This document shows, one piece after another, positions 6,787 to 12,589 of a stretch of DNA of 12,589 nt. The stretch spans positions 1 to 12,589 of the forward strand of contig CADBSL010000107.1 of assembly GCA_902797345.1 (NCBI GenBank). Reading direction: 5' to 3'. The DNA comes from an uncultured Eubacteriales bacterium (GTDB taxonomy: Bacteria; Bacillota; Clostridia; Peptostreptococcales; Anaerovoracaceae). Each line of letters begins with the position of its first letter. Position 1 is the first letter of the stretch. The position numbers and the translations under genes were made by a program. The notes beneath the pieces were generated by a model. That model was not told the DNA's origin. It was given only the letters and a program-made list of their open reading frames with translations, and searched no databases.

Positions 6787-8341
6787 ACCGGAACTCCTGG
6801 CGCCTGCCGGAGGGATGACACATTTTGAAGCGGCGGTGGAAAACGGAGCCGACGCGGTCTATTTTGGCGGAAAGGGATTCAACGCCCGGGAGTTCGCCGA
6901 TAATCTTGGAAAATCGGAGATGGAGAGGTCCATCTCTTATGCCCATAAAAAAGGGGTAAAGACTTACATGACACTGAATACCCTGGTGAAGGAGTCGGAA
7001 CTGACGGAAGCCCTGAAACAGGCTGAAGAAGGTGCCTCGTCAGGGGCGGACGCCTTTATCATCCAGGATCTGGGGTTGGCGGCACTCCTCAGGAAAGAAC
7101 TGCCGGAGATGCCTCTGCATCTGAGCACCCAGGCAACGGTCTATGATCCGGAAGGGGTGGAGATGGCCCGGGAGATGGGATTCAAACGCGTGGTCCTGGC
7201 CCGGGAACTGTCCCTGGAACAGATCCGGACCTGTGCTGCTGTGCCGGGGATCGAAACGGAGGTCTTCGTTCACGGTGCCTTGTGCATGTGTCTGTCGGGG
7301 CAGTGTGCCATGAGTGCATTGATCGGCGGCCGCAGCGGGAACCGGGGGCAGTGTGCCCAGCCCTGCCGGCGGAGGTATGAACTGGAAGAGGAAGCCGGGG
7401 GGACCCTGGGAGAACCGGGATATCTATTGAGCCCCCGGGATATTTCCTATCTTTCCGATCTGGATGCGCTGGTCGGAGCCGGGGTGGATTCTCTGAAGAT
7501 CGAGGGTCGTCTGAAATCCCCGGAATACGCAGCGGTAACGGTGGGGACCTTCCGGAAATACCTGGACCGGGTGCTTTCCGGCGGTGACCCGGCGGCAGAC
7601 CCCGAGGATATCCGGAGGATGGAACAGGTCTTCAGCCGGGGAGGGTTTACCAGAGGCTACCTTTACGGGAAACCCGGCGGAGCGCTTTTGTCGGGAGAGA
7701 GCCCCAAACACAAGGGGATCTTCCTGGGAGAAGTGAAGAAGGTGAGACCTTCTGCCCTGGACAGGGAAAAATCTCTGTTGGAAGTGGATCTGGCCCGGGA
7801 ATTGCGGGTCGGCGATGGGATCGAAGTCATGGCGCCGGGATTCCCCGGCGGTGTGGTGAGTTATATAAAAGGTAAGAAAAAACCGGTGCGGGAAGCCCGG
7901 ACCCGGGAGCGGGTCTGGATCGGGGACATCCCCGGCGCTATCCGGCCGGGAGATCTGGTCTATAAGGTGACGGACCGTGTGATGATGGAAGAGATCCGCC
8001 GGACCTATGAAGGCAGGATGGAGCGGTCCGAGGAGCCCGGAAAGATCCCGGTGAGAGGGTGGTTCTATGCTCGGGCCGGTGAACCGGTCCGATTCGCTGT
8101 GACGGATCCGGAGGGACGGACCATTCGGACAGAGGGGACCCTGACACTGGAGACGGCGGTGAAAGCGCCCACAGACCGGGAAACGGTCCTGGGCCAATTG
8201 CAGAAGACCGGGAATACCCCCTTTGAACTGGCCGATTGCCGGTTCGAGATGGAAGACGGGCTCATGATCCCCATGAAGGAGGTCAAGCAGGTCCGCAGAC
8301 AAGCGCTGGAGAAACTGGAAAATGAACGAGAGAATGGGTAA
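6761..8341 (+). CDS. U32-family protein, N-terminal part (RlhA/YdcP-like)
   Basis: This 526-residue protein begins with the U32 pattern PELLAPAGG and ADAVYFGGKGFNAR. It carries the U32 signature EVFVHGALCMCLSGQCAMS (residues 167-185), then GQCAQPCRRRYEL and DSLKIEGRLKSPEY (243-256). Cys175, Cys182, Cys198 and Cys202 are spaced like Fe-S ligands known in U32 proteins such as UbiU/UbiV; Cys177 is an extra one. The second half (about 320-520) resembles the extension of RlhA, which acts in 23S rRNA C2501 hydroxylation. The family name 'peptidase' is historical, and RNA modification is the more likely role, by inference. The start at 6761 has GGAG 8 nt upstream; the ATG at 6773 is almost as good. 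In many clostridia this protein continues into a C-terminal part, which here is a separate overlapping gene. Confidence 0.9.
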   Translation: MREKMNSNKPELLAPAGGMTHFEAAVENGADAVYFGGKGFNAREFADNLGKSEMERSISYAHKKGVKTYMTLNTLVKESELTEALKQAEEGASSGADAFIIQDLGLAALLRKELPEMPLHLSTQATVYDPEGVEMAREMGFKRVVLARELSLEQIRTCAAVPGIETEVFVHGALCMCLSGQCAMSALIGGRSGNRGQCAQPCRRRYELEEEAGGTLGEPGYLLSPRDISYLSDLDALVGAGVDSLKIEGRLKSPEYAAVTVGTFRKYLDRVLSGGDPAADPEDIRRMEQVFSRGGFTRGYLYGKPGGALLSGESPKHKGIFLGEVKKVRPSALDREKSLLEVDLARELRVGDGIEVMAPGFPGGVVSYIKGKKKPVREARTRERVWIGDIPGAIRPGDLVYKVTDRVMMEEIRRTYEGRMERSEEPGKIPVRGWFYARAGEPVRFAVTDPEGRTIRTEGTLTLETAVKAPTDRETVLGQLQKTGNTPFELADCRFEMEDGLMIPMKEVKQVRRQALEKLENERENG

Positions 8342-9221
8342 AACGAATCACTACATATATAAATGGACACTGGAAATGGCAGAAAAACTGGAGAAGAGCT
8401 CAAAGCCCGGAGACCGGTTCAGCGTCAGCATCCGGGACTTTGACGATCCGGAGCACCGGGCGTCCTTTGCGGCGCTCCGAAAGAAAGGCAGGGAGTGTTA
8501 CTGCGTCCTGCCGGTATTGTGGCGGCCGGGACAGGGGCCGGACCCGGAAGAGATCGTGGAAGAAGTGGACGGTTTCTACGCCGGCAACCCGGGGCAGATT
8601 CGTCGGCTTTTGGACACCGAAAAACCCGTCATGGGGGATGTGGGGCTGAATGTTTTCAACCGGGAGACAGCCCTGCTGTTGGAAAGGTCAGGCCTTTGCG
8701 GAGCGACGGTTTCCTATGAATTAGAGAGGGAAGAATGGGAGAATTGTCTGCCCCTCTCCGGCACCGCCTCCGGCGGCGTCACCTCCCCCCGGAGGGGGGA
8801 GGCAGGAAGGAAGGAAGACCGGAACGACCCTGGCTCTCCCCAGAGAAGGGAGGAAGACCGAAGCGACCTTGGCTCTCCCCTGTGGGGAGAGCTGTCTGCG
8901 AAGCAGACTGAGAGGGGCGAAAGGGGCGAGAGGGGCCCCTTTGAAACCGAGATCCTCCGCTCCGGCCGGGTCCCCGCCATGATCAGCGAATACTGCCCCC
9001 TGGCCGGGGCCGAAGGGATCCGGGGCAGCGGCTGCGGTAAATGCCGGGACGAAAACCCCGTTTGGCTGAAGGACTTCAAAGGGGAGCGATACCCCGTCCT
9101 GCTGGAGCCTCGGGGCTGCACCGCCCTCATCCTGAGCCGGAAACCTCTGGACCGCCCCTGGGCCGATGAACTGGCCGCCGAACGGGATGATGTCATTCGA
9201 CGGATCTGTATATTTGAATGA
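8322..9221 (+). CDS. U32-family protein, C-terminal part, with in-frame repeat insertion
   Basis: The 299-residue product matches the C-terminal portion of long clostridial U32 proteins: GDVGLNVFNRETALLL, then VSYELEREEW, then RVPAMISEYCPLAG and WLKDFKGERYPV. Cys225, Cys238, Cys241 and Cys266 could bind a metal. It overlaps the N-terminal part by 20 bp in the +1 frame, with GGAG 10 nt before the ATG. This is either a stable gene fission with coupled translation or a frameshift that split one gene of about 825 codons. Residues 144-199 come from a hairpin-rich repeat, so they are low in complexity and rich in Arg, Glu, Gly and Ser (13-residue repeats KEDRNDPGSPQRR and EEDRSDLGSPLWG). The family motifs on both sides stay in frame. 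Whether the product is functional is unknown. Confidence 0.8.
   Translation: MNERMGKTNHYIYKWTLEMAEKLEKSSKPGDRFSVSIRDFDDPEHRASFAALRKKGRECYCVLPVLWRPGQGPDPEEIVEEVDGFYAGNPGQIRRLLDTEKPVMGDVGLNVFNRETALLLERSGLCGATVSYELEREEWENCLPLSGTASGGVTSPRRGEAGRKEDRNDPGSPQRREEDRSDLGSPLWGELSAKQTERGERGERGPFETEILRSGRVPAMISEYCPLAGAEGIRGSGCGKCRDENPVWLKDFKGERYPVLLEPRGCTALILSRKPLDRPWADELAAERDDVIRRICIFE
8751..8917 (+). repeat. Hairpin-rich interspersed repeat inserted in the U32 C-terminal gene
   Basis: The ends are exact inverted repeats, CCCCTCTC (8751-8758) and GAGAGGGG (8910-8917). Between them are four hairpins: CCGCC/GGCGG (8765-8776); CCTCCCCCC/GGGGGGAGG with a GGA loop (8782-8802); GCTCTCCCC/GGGGAGAGC with a TGT loop (8872-8892); and GTCTGC/GCAGAC with a GAA loop (8894-8908). 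The layout resembles palindromic repeats I recall as scattered in gut Firmicutes genomes. Inside a gene it adds about 55 codons without a stop, comparable in kind to Rickettsia palindromic elements. Confidence 0.75.
8813..8890 (+). repeat. Two tandem 39-bp units within the inserted repeat
   Basis: Units 8813-8851 and 8852-8890 both start GGAAGACCG and share GGCTCTCCCC; about 31 of 39 positions match by hand. The period of 39 is 13 codons, so duplication kept the reading frame. Confidence 0.7.
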
Positions 9222-9228
9222 AATAGGA

Positions 9229-9358
9229 GGGCTGCCCTCGGGCGAGCAATAGTTCCTCGGAGCGAAAGGCGCTCGTAGAAGTCGGACCATTCATGGCGAT
9301 CCAGCCCCGTAGAAGGCGCCGATTCCGGAGAGGAAGCTATTGTCGCCTTCTGCAGCCC
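9229..9358 (+). repeat. 130-bp MITE-like palindromic repeat, copy A
   Basis: It begins 7 nt after the U32 stop. The ends GGGCTGC (9229-9235) and GCAGCCC (9352-9358) pair. Further in, GGCGA, CAATAG and TTCCTC pair with TCGCC, CTATTG and GAGGAA, giving a terminal stem of about 24 bp with small internal loops. A central hairpin GAGCG/CGCTC follows. Copy B at 11455-11584 is the same length in the opposite orientation and about 91% identical. There is no transposase gene and no U-run terminator tail. Confidence 0.85.
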
Positions 9359-9384
9359 GGAGTATATCAGCACATTCAAATGGC

Positions 9385-9398
9385 AGAACATTTGTTTG
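9385..9398 (+). promoter_or_regulatory. LexA (SOS) box at uvrB
   Basis: AGAACATTTGTTTG matches the Gram-positive LexA/DinR consensus CGAAC-N4-GTTCG with 2 mismatches in 14. It overlaps the -35 hexamer of uvrB, an ideal place for repression. uvrB is a classic SOS gene in Bacillus and relatives. Confidence 0.75.
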
Positions 9399-9424
9399 CA
9401 AACCCTAACGCTCTGTGATATAAT
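9396..9424 (+). promoter_or_regulatory. uvrB promoter
   Basis: TTGCAA (9396-9401) and TATAAT (9419-9424) are exactly 17 bp apart, with TGA just before the -10 (extended -10). This is the best promoter in the window, with a start near 9431. Confidence 0.8.
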
Positions 9425-9440
9425 ATCCTGCAGAGCGTTA
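9406..9440. promoter_or_regulatory. 10-bp perfect inverted repeat around the uvrB -10
   Basis: TAACGCTCTG (9406-9415) and CAGAGCGTTA (9431-9440) are exact complements, 15 bp apart, with the -10 hexamer between them. Only the right arm would be in the mRNA, so a protein-binding site is more likely than an RNA hairpin. It differs from the LexA box. Confidence 0.5.
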
Positions 9441-9482
9441 AATAGATTTTAATTGGAAAAACAACACGGAAGGAATAGATAA

Positions 9483-11450
9483 ATGGGAGAATTCAAAGTC
9501 GTCTCTGACTATAAACCCACCGGAGACCAACCCCAGGCCATCGAAGAACTGGCGGCGGGGATCCGGGAAGGGAAAAAGCACCAGACCCTGTTGGGCGTCA
9601 CCGGCTCCGGGAAGACCTTCACCATCGCCAACGTGATCGAAAAGGTCCAGAAACCCACCCTGGTGATCTCCCACAACAAGACTCTGGCGGCTCAGCTTTA
9701 CGGAGAATTCAAGGAGTTCTTCCCGGAGAATGCGGTGGAGTACTTCGTTTCCTATTATGATTATTATCAACCGGAGGCCTATGTGGCCCAGACGGACACC
9801 TATATCGAAAAGGATTCCCAGATCAACGACGAGATCGATAAACTCCGGCACTCTGCCACCTCGGCATTGGCGGAGCGCAAAGACGTGATCATCGTGGCCA
9901 GCGTGTCCTGTATCTACGGATTGGGCTCTCCCATTGACTATGAGACCCAGGTCCTGTCCCTGCGGCCCGGTATGGAAAAAAGCCGCAGCGAGATCATCCG
10001 GAAACTGGTGGACATCCAATACGTCCGCAATGATATGAGCATTGCCCGGGGGACCTTCCGGGTCCGGGGAGACATCATCGATATCTTCCCGGCGGGTTCG
10101 GAAAACACCATCCGGGTGGAGCTCTTCGGGGATGAAGTGGAGTCCATCCGGGAAATGAACTACCTGACGGGAGAGATCCTGGGGTATCGGAACCATGTGG
10201 CCATCTACCCGGCCTCCCACTATGTCACCAGCGAAGAGAATATCCTGAAGGCGGTGGCTTCCATTGAAGAAGAACTGGAAGAGCGGATCCGGTATTTCAA
10301 GGATCGGGGAAAGCTGCTGGAGGCTCAGCGGATCGAACAGCGGACCCGGTACGACATCGAAATGCTCCGGGCCACCGGCTCCTGCAAGGGGATCGAGAAC
10401 TATTCCAGACACCTGACGGGACTGGCCCCCGGTCAGCGTCCCTATACACTGATCGATTATTTTGATAAAGACTTTCTCCTGGTGGTGGACGAGTCCCACG
10501 TGATGATGCCCCAGCTCCGGGCCATGTACGCCGGGGACCGTTCCCGGAAAGAGGCGCTGGTGGACTATGGGTTCCGGCTGCCTTCTGCCCTGGACAACCG
10601 TCCCATGAAGTTCCAGGAGTTCGAGAGCATGGTCAACCAGGCGGTCTATGTCAGCGCCACGCCGGCACCCTATGAAAGAGAGAAGAGCGGCGGCGTTTAT
10701 GTGGAGCAGCTGATCCGACCCACCGGACTGGTGGATCCGCCCATCGACATCCGGCCCACAGAGGGACAGATCGACGATCTGATCGGCGAGATCAACAAAG
10801 TGGCGGAGCGGGGAGAGCGGGTCCTGGTGACCACCCTGACGAAAAAAATGGCGGAGCGGCTGACGGACTACCTGTCCGGAGCCGGCATCCGGGTCAAGTA
10901 TATGCATTCGGACACACTGACTCTGGAGCGGACGGAGATCATCCGGGATCTTCGGTTGGGAGAATTCGACGTGCTGGTGGGGATCAACCTTCTGAGAGAA
11001 GGGCTGGATCTGCCGGAAGTGTCCCTGATCGCCATTCTGGATGCAGACAAAGAAGGGTTCCTGAGGACGGAGACTTCTCTGGTCCAGACCATCGGTCGGG
11101 CTGCGCGAAACGTCCATGGCCGGGTGGTCATGTATGCGGATACCATCACCGGCTCCATGCAGCGGGCCATCGATGAGACGAACCGCCGCCGCAGCATCCA
11201 GGAAGCCTACAACAAAGAACACGGCATCACGCCCCAGACCGTTCGCAAGAACGTGCGGGACAAGATCGAAGCCACCATGGCGGCAGAGGATGTGGAACCT
11301 TTCTACACCGGAAAGGCCTCCGAAATGACCGCCGGAGAAAAGAAAAAGCTCATCGAAAAGCTGGAAGCAGAAATGAGAGACTGCGCGAAGAACCTGCAGT
11401 TTGAACGGGCGGCTGAACTCCGAGATCAGATTTTGGAATTGAAGAGATAG
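9483..11450 (+). CDS. uvrB: Excinuclease ABC subunit B (UvrB)
   Basis: UvrB is the helicase-like damage-verification subunit of UvrABC nucleotide excision repair. It receives DNA from UvrA and recruits UvrC. The 655-residue product is of normal length. Visible motifs are Walker A GVTGSGKT (38-45), the beta-hairpin region YYDYYQPEAYVAQTDTYIEK that clamps one strand, Walker B DESH (336-339), the helicase motif QTIGRAARN and the C-terminal UVR domain that binds UvrC (EKLEAEMRDCAKNLQFERAA). The ATG at 9483 has GGAAGGA 8 nt upstream. A LexA box and strong promoter lie just before it. It is separated from uvrA by repeat copy B. The long antisense reading frame across it is a codon-bias shadow. Confidence 0.98.
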   Translation: MGEFKVVSDYKPTGDQPQAIEELAAGIREGKKHQTLLGVTGSGKTFTIANVIEKVQKPTLVISHNKTLAAQLYGEFKEFFPENAVEYFVSYYDYYQPEAYVAQTDTYIEKDSQINDEIDKLRHSATSALAERKDVIIVASVSCIYGLGSPIDYETQVLSLRPGMEKSRSEIIRKLVDIQYVRNDMSIARGTFRVRGDIIDIFPAGSENTIRVELFGDEVESIREMNYLTGEILGYRNHVAIYPASHYVTSEENILKAVASIEEELEERIRYFKDRGKLLEAQRIEQRTRYDIEMLRATGSCKGIENYSRHLTGLAPGQRPYTLIDYFDKDFLLVVDESHVMMPQLRAMYAGDRSRKEALVDYGFRLPSALDNRPMKFQEFESMVNQAVYVSATPAPYEREKSGGVYVEQLIRPTGLVDPPIDIRPTEGQIDDLIGEINKVAERGERVLVTTLTKKMAERLTDYLSGAGIRVKYMHSDTLTLERTEIIRDLRLGEFDVLVGINLLREGLDLPEVSLIAILDADKEGFLRTETSLVQTIGRAARNVHGRVVMYADTITGSMQRAIDETNRRRSIQEAYNKEHGITPQTVRKNVRDKIEATMAAEDVEPFYTGKASEMTAGEKKKLIEKLEAEMRDCAKNLQFERAAELRDQILELKR

Positions 11451-11454
11451 TTCC

Positions 11455-11584
11455 GGGCTGCGAGGGGCGACAATAGCTTCCTCTCCGGAATCGGCGCATT
11501 CTACGGGGCTGGATCGCCTTGAATGGTCCAACTACTACGAGCGCCTTTCGCTCCGAGGAACTATTGCTCGCCTACAGGCAGCCC
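11455..11584 (-). repeat. 130-bp MITE-like palindromic repeat, copy B (inverted)
   Basis: Its reverse complement aligns to copy A (9229-9358) without gaps, with 12 differences in 130 positions by hand count. It begins 4 nt after the uvrB stop and ends 43 nt before uvrA, so it lies within the presumed uvrBA transcript. Eight of the 12 differences fall in two tetramers that are unpaired in the terminal stem (11462-11465 and 11573-11576). Confidence 0.85.
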
Positions 11585-11627
11585 TCTTCTCTGCTCTTCA
11601 ATATTCGATCTAAACAAGGAATAAACA

Positions 11628-12589
11628 ATGATGAAAAACGATAAGATAATCATCCGGGGCGCCCGGGGAAACAATCTGAAGAACATCGATGTGGACATCC
11701 CCCGGGACAAGATGGTGGTGTTGACGGGGCTGTCCGGCTCCGGAAAGTCCACCCTGGCCTTTGACACCATCTACGCAGAGGGCCAGCGAAAATACGTAGA
11801 AAGTCTGTCCGCCTATGCGAGGCAGTTCCTGGGCCAGATGGATAAACCGGAAGTAGACCTGATCGAAGGCCTCTCTCCGGCCATCTCCATCGACCAGAAG
11901 ACCACCGGCCGGAATCCCCGTTCCACCGTGGGTACCGTGACCGAGATCCATGACCACCTGCGGCTTCTATATGCCCGGGCGGGGATCCCTCACTGTCCGG
12001 TCTGCGGCCGGGAGATCTCCGGTCAGTCCGTGGACCAGATCGTGGACCGGATCCTGGCGCTGCCGGAGGGGACGAAACTGATGGTGCTTGCTCCTGTAGT
12101 CCACGGGAAAAAGGGCGAGCATGTGAAGCTCATCGATCGGATCCGCCGGGATGGATTCACCCGGGTGAGGGTGGACGGAGAACTCTACAATATCAACGAA
12201 GACGAGATCAAACTGGAAAAGACCAAAAAGCACACCATCGAGATCGTGGTGGACCGGATCGTGGTGCGGCCCGGCCAGGAGACCCGGATGACGGATTCCG
12301 TGGAATTGGCGCTGGCCAATGCCGACGGGATCATCGTGGCCAGCATCATCGGCGGGGAAGATATGCTCTTCAGCACCAACTTCGCCTGTCCGGAGCACGG
12401 AGAAGGGATCCCGGAGATGGAACCCCGTGTCTTCTCCTTCAACTCTCCTTATGGGGCCTGTCCGGACTGCAACGGCATCGGGTACATCCTGAGCGTGGAC
12501 CCGGAGCTGGTGGTGGAAGATCCAAACAAGACCCTGGCAGAAGGGGCTTTGGGCAGTGTGTTCTCCTCCATGGACGAAACCGGCTACTA
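11628..12589 (+). CDS. uvrA: Excinuclease ABC subunit A (UvrA), N-terminal part (runs off right edge)
   Basis: UvrA is the ABC-type ATPase that finds DNA damage and loads UvrB. The first 320 residues are present. Motifs are RGARGNNLKNIDVDIP, Walker A GLSGSGKST (about residues 34-42), the block YVESLSAYARQFLGQM, then SIDQKTTGRNPRSTVGTVTE and the start of the UvrB-binding domain (CPVCG). The first zinc module reads ACPEHG (Cys254, His257) and GACPDCNG (Cys278, Cys281). His replaces the second Cys of the usual C4 set, which is probably a ligand swap rather than a loss. AAGGA (11616-11620) lies 7 nt before the ATG at 11628; an ATG follows at once at 11631. No separate promoter is evident, so it is presumably co-transcribed with uvrB under LexA control. 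Confidence 0.97.
   Translation, partial: MMKNDKIIIRGARGNNLKNIDVDIPRDKMVVLTGLSGSGKSTLAFDTIYAEGQRKYVESLSAYARQFLGQMDKPEVDLIEGLSPAISIDQKTTGRNPRSTVGTVTEIHDHLRLLYARAGIPHCPVCGREISGQSVDQIVDRILALPEGTKLMVLAPVVHGKKGEHVKLIDRIRRDGFTRVRVDGELYNINEDEIKLEKTKKHTIEIVVDRIVVRPGQETRMTDSVELALANADGIIVASIIGGEDMLFSTNFACPEHGEGIPEMEPRVFSFNSPYGACPDCNGIGYILSVDPELVVEDPNKTLAEGALGSVFSSMDETGY

Noticed and set aside
8310..8345. Programmed frameshift joining the two U32 frames
   Set aside because: No classical slippery heptamer or downstream pseudoknot is evident, and the second gene has its own start and ribosome binding site.
9229..9358. Repeat copy A as an intrinsic terminator of the U32 operon
   Set aside because: The stem is long but no U-run follows it, so intrinsic termination is not supported, though it may hinder readthrough.
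9438..11531. Long antisense open frame (697 codons) across uvrB, and similar ones over the U32 and YkvI genes
   Set aside because: They mirror the high third-position GC of the sense genes, have no ribosome binding sites and give His/Gly/Pro-rich products with no family resemblance.

Overview
The window looks like a chromosomal segment of a Gram-positive anaerobe in the Firmicutes (Bacillota), most likely class Clostridia. The reasons are strong purine-rich ribosome binding sites, extended -10 promoters, a GAAC-N4-GTTT LexA-type box at uvrB, the uvrB-uvrA gene order, a Tn916-type integrase and MhsT-like sodium:amino-acid symporters. Coding DNA is fairly GC-rich, while the intergenic stretches at 51-580 and 3267-3671 are AT-rich. 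No species can be named from sequence alone.

Left part (1-3671). The window opens in the first 16 codons of a minus-strand NSS (neurotransmitter:sodium symporter) transporter gene. About 530 bp of AT-rich DNA follows, with several dyads, then a plus-strand Tn916-type tyrosine recombinase with a full catalytic set and its own promoter and terminator. A second, complete NSS gene lies on the minus strand. The two NSS genes share their N-terminal sequence and part of their leaders, so they look like paralogues with an integrase gene lying between them. A related AT-rich motif occurs at the int promoter and, as an inverted pair, upstream of the second NSS gene.

Middle part (3672-9221). DMT/EamA transporter 1 is followed by an intrinsic terminator. 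A second transcription unit then carries a paralogous DMT transporter, a YkvI-type membrane protein and two overlapping genes that together make one long U32 'peptidase' (N-terminal barrel plus C-terminal Cys-rich part). Overlaps of 4, 26 and 20 bp point to translational coupling. The C-terminal U32 gene carries a hairpin-rich repeat of about 167 bp, read through in frame.

Right part (9222-12589). uvrB has an excellent promoter with a LexA-type box over the -35 and a perfect 10-bp dyad around the -10. uvrA follows and runs off the window; the two are the damage-recognition subunits of UvrABC nucleotide excision repair. uvrB is bracketed by two inverted copies of a 130-bp MITE-like palindromic repeat, each starting 4-7 nt after a stop codon. 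The two copies differ most at short unpaired tetramers inside the terminal stem.

The genes make sense as housekeeping repair plus amino-acid or metabolite transport. I see no defence system or CRISPR array. The least ordinary items are the two repeat families, the in-frame repeat in the U32 gene, and the integrase between paralogous transporters.
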